Positions 12,601-21,387 of a stretch of 64,000 nucleotides of DNA are shown here, piece after piece; the first letter of the stretch is position 1, and every line of letters starts with the position of its first letter. The DNA is from Spinacia oleracea. Taxonomy: Eukaryota; Streptophyta; Magnoliopsida; Caryophyllales; Amaranthaceae. The position numbers were made by a program, and so were the translations under genes. The stretch spans positions 45,560,027 to 45,624,026 of the forward strand of contig NC_079491.1 in NCBI RefSeq assembly GCF_020520425.1, written 5' to 3'. Under the pieces are notes generated by a model. It did not search any database, was not told the origin of the DNA, and worked only from the letters and a program-made list of their open reading frames with translations.

Positions 12601-12614
12601 GCTTCTAGATACCA
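12601..12614 (-). promoter_or_regulatory. Primer-binding site, family A variant
   Basis: Minus-strand TGGTATCTAGAAGC lies three bases inside the 5' LTR. The usual plant initiator tRNA-Met site is TGGTATCAGAGC, seen exactly in element B. The family-A version looks like that site with two single-base insertions. The same 14 bases recur at 57910-57923. Confidence 0.75.
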
Positions 12615-12617
12615 CTT

Positions 12618-15393
12618 TGTAACACCCCGACAATTCTCTCTTTTCTAAAATAATCTTTTAATATAAAACGTAGAGAATTATCAAGGCATTATCGCCCGTG
12701 TGAAAACGTAACGGCTTATTCAGAATTTTGCAGCGGAAAACATAAAACTAACTTTAGGTTTATAAATAATCGATTACAGGTTTAATCCCAAAAACCAATA
12801 AACGAAAAATAAGGAAATATAAATAGTACGACCAGTTTAAAGTCCAATTAAACAAACCCAAGTCAACTTAGCAAATCAAAACTAAATACAAGCTCTCTAT
12901 TCCCGATCCCAATGATGCAACATCTTCAAACCTGCAGATGGACAATGCTTATTGATCCTTAGAGACTGCTCACCAAAGATTGGGTCATCACAGGATCAAT
13001 AAGGCATAGCCATGATCAACATGCACAAGCAAAAGCACGTAATCAGCAAAGCTGAGTACTACATACTAAATCAATAATAATCCTAACATGATTCTATTAA
13101 ACGAACAATCATAACATGATGCTGATGAAATATAAGTAAAGGCAAACGACACATATTAATTTGAATACCACACTTGACTAGACTAAGCTAGACTGGACTA
13201 GACTTTGATAACAATAATATTATTTTAATTGAAATAGGCAATGGACCGAGTTTTCTAGCTAGGCGAGGTACGGGCGCGACTCCGTAACCTCAGTGACCTG
13301 CGATATCGAGGAACGTTTGACTGAAAATAGGACGCGGTGATCAATCCGGTCCGAATGAAAGGCCATGGGCTACCACCATGAACCCCAACTCCTGTTTGTC
13401 CGTCACTTTAGACGTGCACAGTCTAAAGCTATTGCTACTCAGTTTCACTTTACATGATTTACAAATTGACACCCTGTTATGACTCAACAATCACATAAAG
13501 CATGCAACTCACATTTATTTATAACTGTTTTTATCTTGGAATTGAGTAAGTGATCACAAAGGCATCAAACAAGACTCATTCCAATTAACTCCAATCTTTT
13601 CTTTAATACTGATCAACCCCTGAATATGGGTATAAGGTTTCAACTTACTAAATAAGGTCCTCCGCCCTCATAAAGTAGTGAAAAGCTAAAAAGGGAACAA
13701 CAATTAACTAATCTGAATTATATACTAAATAATCTAGTGTTCCCAATCGAACATGTTTGTATCAATCTTCCATACTAACATGTTATAATCCTCAAAATGC
13801 AATAAAGGTTTAATATGTTCATCCAACAGTATCAAACATGCAATTTCAACCTGACTAAGTTCATCAACAACATTAACATAACCAAGTTCATCAACAATTC
13901 AACATGGTTTCAACAATTAGCACACATTCCAAGCACACAGGTATGTACGTACCTTGTGTAAACAAATCGATAGGCTACTATAACAATCTCAAGGGTCGCC
14001 TACAAAGAATTCTCCACCTAAAAACAACCAATATAGATTCATATCAACTCACACTGAATTTTCAGCAACATTAGGGTGCTTCAAACCCTTCCTAAGCATA
14101 ATTAGAACATTCCCCAATGTCAATACTTAGCTACTAAACCTTCTAGCATAGTAATTACTACACTATGATCACCAATTATCATAAACTTCAATAAACATGC
14201 CCTTTACAAATTTCCAGCAATATAAGGTGATTTAAAACTATTCCAAAATATATCAACATACTTAAAATCATAAAAATAATAACTTTAATAACTTATAATC
14301 ATTCTACCATTATTTTAAAATATTAAAACCTTAAAAATCCATGCTTTAATAATTAAAAACCCTTATTTAATAAAATTGATAAATCTGAAAATTGATAATT
14401 TATTATGCAAATATATAAATCTAAATTCTATATTTAGATAATTAAAACCATAAATTTAAAGCATGGAAACATTAATTACTAAAACAAAATTGAAACATTA
14501 AATAGTTTAAGGTTAAAGAAATAACCAAAAGTGGGGAAGAGAGGGAGCTGGCCGGCGGCAACAAGCGGCGGCGGAATACAGGTTGTAGCAGAGTTGGTGG
14601 CCGCAGTTAGTGGCGGTGGTTGTGCAATGGTGGCTGTGCGTGCGGAAAAACAAGAAGCAACGAAGAGTGAGGCTCCGCGAGCGAGAGGGAGAGCAAAACG
14701 TTGGCTGGTACTGGTTGGTCGGCGGCAGCGACACAATAGGGAAACTGGGCGGCGGCGCTGCGACCGTGGTGGTGGTGGTGTGCGAGAGGGACACGCAAAA
14801 CAGAACCCATGAATAAGGAGGGAAAATCGAAAGAAAGAAAACGAAAGAGAAGAGGAGGTGGAAGGATTACCGGACGAAGGAGGAAGCCGGGCGTCGGAGG
14901 AGAGCAGCGGTGGTCCGGCTTGTGGTGACGGCTGCCGGCGGCTGGGGTGGAGTTTTGAGGGTTCACGTGAAGTTGAAGGAAGGAGGGTTAAGGGTTTTCT
15001 AGTTCACGTGAATTTGATGGAGGGAGTGTTTGTAATTTATTTATTTTTCTTGTTTTTGTTTTTTTTTTTTTTTTTACGTACAATAGGAGTAGGGAGGAAG
15101 AGTTTTGGGTCTTATAGTTTGGGCTTTTCCAAGTGGGCTTAGAATTAGGATTTCAATCCAAAATCAATTAGGATCGTTTTCTAAATTCAATCGGTTTTCG
15201 TAATTCGATTTCTTTTCAACGTAAAATTCTAAAATTACTCTTGATTTCATAAAACGTTAAAAATATTCAAATGTAATAAAACAAATATACGTTAATTATA
15301 TATTTATTACTAAAATTCATAAATTCTATTTAAATATAAATAATATACGTTAAAATATATTTAATAAAATTTATAAATTTACGGGGGATTACA
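12618..15393 (-). repeat. 5' LTR of element A, full length
   Basis: About 2776 bp, plus-strand ends TGTAACACCCC and GGGGGATTACA, so TG...CA on the minus strand. It is nearly identical to 5180-7676. It borders LINE sequence at 15394, so GAATG (15394-15398) should be one copy of its target duplication. Confidence 0.9.
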
Positions 15394-15946
15394 GAATGCA
15401 TCTGATAGTAGCTGAAGGAGTAGGAACCTTCTGATTCCAGAGAGCATCATTTCTTGCTCTCCATAGATTATACACAGTAGCATTGACAGCAGTGTGTATT
15501 GCTGTCTTTTGGAATTTGCTGCACTAGCTCTTCCATTTAACCCACCTCAGCAGGCCCATATAATGTACTTTGCTAGTAGGAATATCTAGCCATTCCTCAA
15601 CCCCCTGTAGGCATCTTCTACTGTATTCACAGTCAAAGAAAAAGTGTGGGTGAGTTTCATCTTTTGCCTCACAAAGCAAGCATGTAGTAGTGTTACAGAC
15701 CCCAATCTTATGTAGCCTTTCTCTTGTTTGCAGTCTCCCTTGGACCATCAGCCAGCAAATCACTCTAGTCTTGGGAATAGAGGCTCTATTCCACACTGCA
15801 GATCCCCAAGGGACCTTCTCATGCTGTTGAACCAACTTCTGGTATACCTTCTGGATAGAGTATTTAGGCATTTGAGCCAACTCAGCCACACTAAACAGAC
15901 CCTTTAGTTTCTCCTTCACATTACAAATCTTTCTCCAGTACCAACC
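15394..15946 (-). pseudogene. LINE ORF2 C-terminus (zinc-binding RT tail)
   Basis: This is the downstream part of the LINE ORF2 at 26123-28869, cut off by the solo LTR. Minus-strand translation gives the plant zf-RVT region: NRASIPKTRVICWLMVQGRL, then CLLCEAKDETHPHFFFDCEYS, with the Cys and His residues expected for this domain. Joining the two sides across one CAACC copy restores the run YQPKADS to WYWRKIC. An in-frame TAG at 15524-15526 breaks it, and the same frame then stays open to 15394, where element A cuts it. The LINE 3' end and poly(A) lie outside the window. Known family: plant L1-type LINEs end ORF2 with this zinc-binding domain. Confidence 0.85.
15942..15946. repeat. Target-site duplication CAACC, left copy
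   Basis: CAACC just before the TG of the solo LTR. The second copy is 26123-26127. Removing everything between them rejoins the LINE reading frame. Confidence 0.88.
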
Positions 15947-15999
15947 TGATGAGTGACATTTATGTCGCTCATAGGATAGTGATTTAGGCATAATTTGAG

Positions 16000-17397
16000 T
16001 CTTTTAATTCTATTTTTAGTATTTTTAATACTTTATTTTCCTTAATTTCTTATTCCGATTATTTATAACTTAGTTTAGCATTTTTTAGCTATTTTTGTTA
16101 GTTTTTATATCTTAATTCCGTAATTTATTTATTTTACTTGTTTTACAATTTATCGTTTAATTATTTTAGTTTTCGTTATTAATTTTCTATTTTTATTTTT
16201 ATTTCTATTTCTATTATTATTATTTATATTATTATTATTTATATTATTATTAGTTTTTATTCATTTTTTATTTTTCTTTATTTTACTTTTATTTGCTTCT
16301 CCACTCGTCTTTTATTTTAATTGTGTAGGTGAACGGTGTGGACTATCGAACACGAGTTTCAAAAGTCGAGTCAAGTCTTAGGTCGGTCAAGAAAAGTCAA
16401 CGATTTCAAGCTAGAGCAACAAGCTGCCCTGCTGCCACCACACATCTCCCTTATCCTACACCACCCCTTGAACTTATCCTACACCACCTCAACTATTGCC
16501 TGACCTCACCTCACTCCCACTCCAACCATTATAACAGCCCCTTCTCGCCTCCTCCGACCAGAAACAACAACTCTAGACAAGCACATCAACATCTACGTGG
16601 TTTATACTGTCACTGCACATGTTGTTACTGTCACCGTGCTCCAACATACTGTCATAGCACACAAAACGGCAGCTCTTGCTGCCCAACAGCCACGACAATA
16701 ATCCACACATCAACTCACCATCCTCGCAACAACAACAGCTACACAACAACAAGACGAGCCCAACAATATGATCACCAACACCAATTCGCGCACCATAATA
16801 CAACAATTCAGCCCAAAATTGTCGAACAAAACAGAGTAAAATACAGAGCAGTTCGGTTTGGTCGAACCCGAATGGAGTTCGACCGAACTCAATTTACAGA
16901 AGCTACTGAATTTGAAGTTCGCCCAAACCACTACGGAGTTCGCCCGAACTAGAAACGGGTTCGTCCGAACCTCCATTAACGTTCGATCGAACATTTGGGC
17001 GCTCGATTTTTGTACGGAATTAATGAAGGTCACGTGCCTTCTTGCCTTGGTGATTGTTGGTAGCTCGATTCATCACCGTACACTTTCGAATTGAGGGCTG
17101 CGATTACTTGTTGCCGATGACGATGAACGATTGACGGTGATGATGATGCGTTGATGGAGGAGGATAGATGATGGGCGACGATGATGAAGACGGGGATGGA
17201 CGATGGTGATGATGGATGAAGATGATTGATTATGATGGATGGTGTTGAGAGGGGCGAAAAAAAAGAGAGACGAAGAAGATGAAGGGGGATCTGATTGTTT
17301 TGGATTGGGGACCGAACAAGGAAGCAGGAAGGAGGAGATTTTGTTTTTATTATCTTTTTGTTTTACCTTTTATTTCTCTTTATTCTTTTATTTCTCT
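16000..17397 (+). other. Left arm of the solo LTR, no gene
   Basis: T-rich sequence, then a moderately GC-rich stretch with short GAT and GATGAT repeats (17110-17230). An open frame of about 207 codons near 16329-16952 is rich in His, Asn, Thr and Ser, has no recognisable domain and lies in LTR sequence, so I do not call it a gene. Confidence 0.6.
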
Positions 17398-17406
17398 TCC
17401 TTTTTC
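17398..17406. repeat. Nine-base target duplication of the MULE, left copy
   Basis: TCCTTTTTC, repeated exactly at 24979-24987 directly outside the other terminal repeat. Nine-base duplications are the norm for Mutator-like elements. Confidence 0.85.
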
Positions 17407-17497
17407 GAGCGATTTCCGTCAATATTGCACAAAGATAAATTAATTCCCAAAACACGTTACTTTTCTTGTTTATTCCCACCATACCGTCCACGTCAGC
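17407..17497 (+). repeat. MULE terminal inverted repeat, left
   Basis: About 91 bp. From AATATTGCACAAAGATAA to CCGTCCACGTCAGC it matches the reverse complement of 24892-24978 with few differences. The outermost 14 bases agree mainly in the initial GAGC. Confidence 0.88.
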
Positions 17498-17539
17498 AAA
17501 GGAGAGAGAAAACTAATTTTTTTTTCCGGTTCAACACTA

Positions 17540-17667
17540 AACCGCTATCTGAGATAGCGGTTTGGTTTAGAACTAAACCGCTATCTCAGAATGCGGTTTA
17601 TACTACTTAACCGCATTCTGAGATAGCGGTTTAGTTCAAAACCAAACCGCTATCTCAGATAGCGGTT
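17540..17667. repeat. 128-bp near-perfect palindrome made of four 23-bp palindromes
   Basis: Four 23-bp units (17540-17562, 17576-17598, 17609-17631, 17645-17667), each with arms like AACCGCTATCT around one central base. The middle two carry a matching change (ATTC/GAAT) so that they pair with each other. The whole block is therefore almost its own reverse complement, centred near 17603. Confidence 0.9.
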
Positions 17668-18014
17668 CATAATGCCCCCTGCATCCAAGTTTGCAGTTTC
17701 CAGTGTTCAGCCAGAAAATGGGCTGAGATCTTCTGCCAAATAGTCCAACTCCAACAACCTGTAAACAAATCCAAGATCTCCAACAACGTCTATAATCCAA
17801 CTCCAACGTCTATAATCCAACTCCAACAACCTCCACAAATCATACCAACCAACCAAACCATAACACTTATGCAACAAAATAGAAGAGTGCAAACAAAAAA
17901 TTTCCAAAAGTTCAATCGTTCCAATAATGACACATGAGTTTCTAAAAGTTTTAAAAGTTCCAATACTAGCAAAAAGAACAAAAGATTACACAAAATTTCT
18001 AATGTAGCTCAAAT

Positions 18015-21000
18015 CTAAGTTCTACGTTGTTTCTTTGAATGCTCGGACGATGAAAATGAGGACTCATCCTCCTCGGCAATTGGCTCGGGACGTTGACTAG
18101 GAGAGCAACCCTTTTGTCGCCGGTAAGTGAGAAGCTGCAAAGGAGGAGATGAAATAACTTGTGATGCTGGCGGAGATGCAGGAGGAGTAAGAGGTGGAGG
18201 GCGTGGAGAAGGTGGTGGTGGAGGGCGTGGAGAAGGTGGTGGTGGAGGGCGTGGAGAAGTAAGTGCTGGAGGGCGTAGAGGAGGAGTAAGTGGTGGAGGG
18301 CGTGCACGTGGTGGTCGAAAACCACGCCCTCGAGAAACATGTGAGGTGGAGGTGTCGGGTGTACACTGAGACGAGGCTAAATCATATTGTTGGAGGATAT
18401 GTTCTTACCCCACTCTTGATAAGGTCTCAATGCAAGAGGAACTCAAATTGCGTAACGTATCAAGAGTGAGAGGAAGGGCCAAACTGGGAGGTAACTCTAA
18501 CGCAGAATCCACAGCTCGAGTGCATCTTGAGGCAAGATCAGCCAATGCATGTGACTACAAAAAAGAATGTGAAACAATAATTAGAATTCAACATTAGTTA
18601 TGAATATAAACATTATACATGAAAATGGAACAAGGATTAATTTACCAAAAAAATATCAGAGGAAGACGGCTGATAATGAGTGGTGGGGGGTGATCGTGTA
18701 ACAGGAGTAATGAGGAGTCTCGTGATGCTACAATACCAATCCATATACTCCTTCATCCTCTCACGATGACCGGCAAAAGGAGTGCCTTGAACAATCCGAC
18801 TCTCACGATCACGCCACTCCTCCACATATTTGCGATGCATCTCTTCAAACTTCTTGTTTTTATGCCGTCGATCCACATTATGAAGATCAACACTCGTGTC
18901 ACACGCAACGGGAACTGACTGTTCCAATCCAAACTGACGCATCACTCGATTTGGGTAGTGGTACTCAACAATGTCAAAGCAAATCAACGGTACAACTGAG
19001 CGCCATATATCTCTATCACATCTACAAATCTCGGGTAGTAAACCAAGTACCGTCTCTGAATATGGCTGCCAAGTCATCTACAATAAGTAAAAAGTGAGTA
19101 TTTAGGCAATTTTAGGTGAAATTAAGCAATTTTAGGCTATTTTGGACAATTCTAGGTGAATTTAAGCCTTTTTAAACTACATTATGTGATTTTAAGCTAT
19201 TATAGACTATGTTAGGTGAACTTAAGCGTGTTTAGGTGTATTTAGACTATATTTGGTGAATTTAGGCTAATTAAGGTGAATTGAAGCTATTTAAGGCGAT
19301 TTTAGGCCATTTTAGGCAATCTTTGGTGAATTTAAGCTATTATATGCCATTTTAGGTGAATTTAAGCTAATTTAGCCTATTTTAGGTGAATCCAAGCTAT
19401 TCTAGACTATGTTAGGTGAATTTAAGCTAGTTTAGGCATTTTTAGGCTATGTTTGGTGGATTTAGGCTAATTAAGGTGAATTGAAGCTATTTTATGCGAT
19501 TTTAGCCTTTTTAGGCAATTTTTGGTGAATTAAGGGAATTTTTAGACAATTTTTGGTGAATGTAGGCTATTTACGACAAAAATAGCACAAATTTACCTAA
19601 ATTAACCTAAATTAACCTAAATTAACATAACTTTATCTAAGTAGAATCGAGGGAGCTCAAATTGACATTCGTTGACTTAATTGACCTAAGTTGACCTAAC
19701 TAGTTGAAGTAATCACAATTTAGACCAAAGTTGATCAATGCTGACTTAAATTGACCGAAGTTGACCTAACTAGTTGAATTTAGGCAATTTTAGTTGAATT
19801 TAGGTCAATTTATGCTATTTTAGTTGAATTTAGGTCATTTTATGCTTTTTTAGTTGAATTAATCACAATTTAGACCAAAGTTTACCAAAGTTGACTTAAA
19901 TTGACCAAAGTTGACCTAGCTAATTGAATTTAGGCAATTTTAGTTGAATGTAGGTCAATTTATGCTATTTTAGTTGAATTTAGGTCATTTTATGCTTTTA
20001 ACTTGAATTAATCACAATTTAGACCAAAGTTGACTTAAATTGACAATTTAGACCAAAGTTGACTTAAATTGACAATTTAGACCAAAGTTGACCTAGTTGA
20101 CTTTAATGCACCTACATTGACAAAAATTGACCAAAGTTGACCTAACTTGAAACAAAAGAAGCATTTGAGTAATTAGTAAGGTGAGATATTAAATACCTGT
20201 GTCTCCTTTTGATGGTCAAGTGCATCCCTAAAGAAAGAGAGTCCACTAGCTGTATGGCCACATGAAAAGTGAACCCTAAGCCAACTAACAAAACAAGTAA
20301 AGTAAAGTGTTAACAAATTACTTGATTTATCGAAGTAGTAATGAGTAGTTAAACAAATTAGTTACCTGCATGCTAAGGGGTCCACTCCACGCTGATGCTG
20401 AGTACCAAGAATAGATGGATCGTCGACCTCAATAGGATGCTCTGGGTCAGGAGGTGGAGCATCGCGAACTCTCGAAATCCTCGGACGACCAATATGAATA
20501 TGCTCCCATGACCATAACTGCAGAAGTATAAGTGGACCACCAATGTCACGGGATCGTCTACGAGCGGCTCGACACATCTGTCGATACAAATAAGCAAGGG
20601 TCGCACTCCCCCAGCTGTATGTCCCAGCTCTACGCAAGTCGCGAATCAATGGCAAGTAGACGAGCTGCACGACATCACCGCTCTTATCAGCAAACAAAAT
20701 GGACCCCATAAGTGCAAGAATATATGCTCGGCTAAACCTCTCATAAACAATATCAGCAGCGTCATCAGGGGGGCCCTGACTGAAGTGTCGCCTCAACCAA
20801 GTCATCCTCAATGATGAACCCTGGAGAACAGGTTTTCCATCATCACTAGGCTCTGGTCGTATCCCTAACAACTCCTCGACTAAAGCTGACCACACCCCAG
20901 TACCATCCCCTGTGACAGGAGCCCCATGAACTCTGAGCCCCAACAAAACAGCGACATCCTACAGAGTAATAGTAGCCTCACCAACAGCCAAATGAAAAGT

Positions 21001-21276
21001 GTGCGTCTCCTGTCTCCATCTCTCAATCAATGCTGTGATCAAAGACCTATCTAAGGCTAATCCACCACCAACCAATCTATGTACACCATAGAACCCTGCT
21101 AATCTAACAAACTCCAAGACTCGATCATGTATCACCCACTCTCCTAAACCAAGCACGTGCTCCCGACACGTCAAAAGCCTGTCCATACCCCCTCCCCAAA
21201 CATCCTCACTCCTATGCTCCGCCTGCAACGTCAAAACCGAAGTATCACGTGGGCCGGGATGGATCGTCGGCTCCAT
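18015..21276 (-). pseudogene. Plant mobile domain (PMD, aminotransferase-like) gene with two stop codons
   Basis: Minus-strand gene in four exons with GT...AG introns and consistent phase: 21276-20366, 20284-20197, 19077-18646 and 18554-18015 (656 codons plus stop). Exon 1 holds the PMD core (LAGFYGVHRL, TFHLAVGEATITL, then DVAVLLGLRVHG). Exons 2-3 continue it (SFFRDALDHQKETQ, TWQPY, VPLICFDIVEYHYPNRVMRQ). Exon 4 ends in a Pro-rich repeat tail (SPRPPPPP units), an acidic patch and KKQRRT. In-frame TAG at 20959-20961 sits where the family has Gln (TLQDV). In-frame TAA at 18405-18407 interrupts exon 4. Each is explained by one C-to-T change from a Gln codon. Known: PMD occurs in plant transposons and in MAIN/MAIL1-type host proteins; its biochemical role is unclear. 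The gene is downstream of, and parallel to, the transposase. A spliced, full-length product is not possible as it stands. Confidence 0.88.
19083..20196 (-). repeat. Intron of the PMD gene built of degenerate tandem repeats
   Basis: The third PMD intron runs from GT at 20196 to AG just before 19077. The half nearest exon 3 (19090-19570) repeats a roughly 20-bp unit (TTAGGTGAATTTAAGCTATT-like) and includes a longer duplication of about 197 bp (19195-19330 against 19393-19530). The other half (19660-20150) repeats units of about 150 bp containing AATCACAATTTAGACC at about 19706, 19860 and 20007. It is dense in TTGACC/TTGACT. Confidence 0.75.
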
Positions 21277-21387
21277 GAGACCTGAAAAAGAAGTTTATTA
21301 GAAATCGTAAAATCACACGTCAAAAGAAATATATGCACAAAAATTAAACTTAGAATCACACATCAAGAGAAACATAAACTGAGTTTA

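Larger units (their letters stand above)
5180..15393 (-). mobile_element. Family-A gypsy element A, nearly complete, non-autonomous
   Basis: Minus-strand LTR retrotransposon. The 5' LTR is 12618-15393 and the 3' LTR is 5180-7676, which lacks its outer 282 bp because element 1 is inserted there. The internal region (7677-12617) keeps an open gag but only decayed pol. It is inserted in the LINE: LINE coding sequence starts at 15394. By eye the two LTRs differ at about seven bases plus one 3-bp length change over about 2.49 kb, so the insertion looks recent. Confidence 0.88.

Noticed and set aside
16329..16952. 207-codon frame in the solo LTR
   Set aside because: His/Thr/Asn/Ser-rich composition without a domain, inside an LTR arm.
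17540..17667. CRISPR-like array (similar palindromic repeats with spacers)
   Set aside because: Four units with short self-complementary spacers in a plant transposon end, with no cas genes nearby.
18097..18369. Gly-rich plus-strand frame and two other minus-strand frames
   Set aside because: Shadows of the Pro-rich tail of PMD exon 4. The spliced gene on the minus strand uses a third frame with consistent phase.
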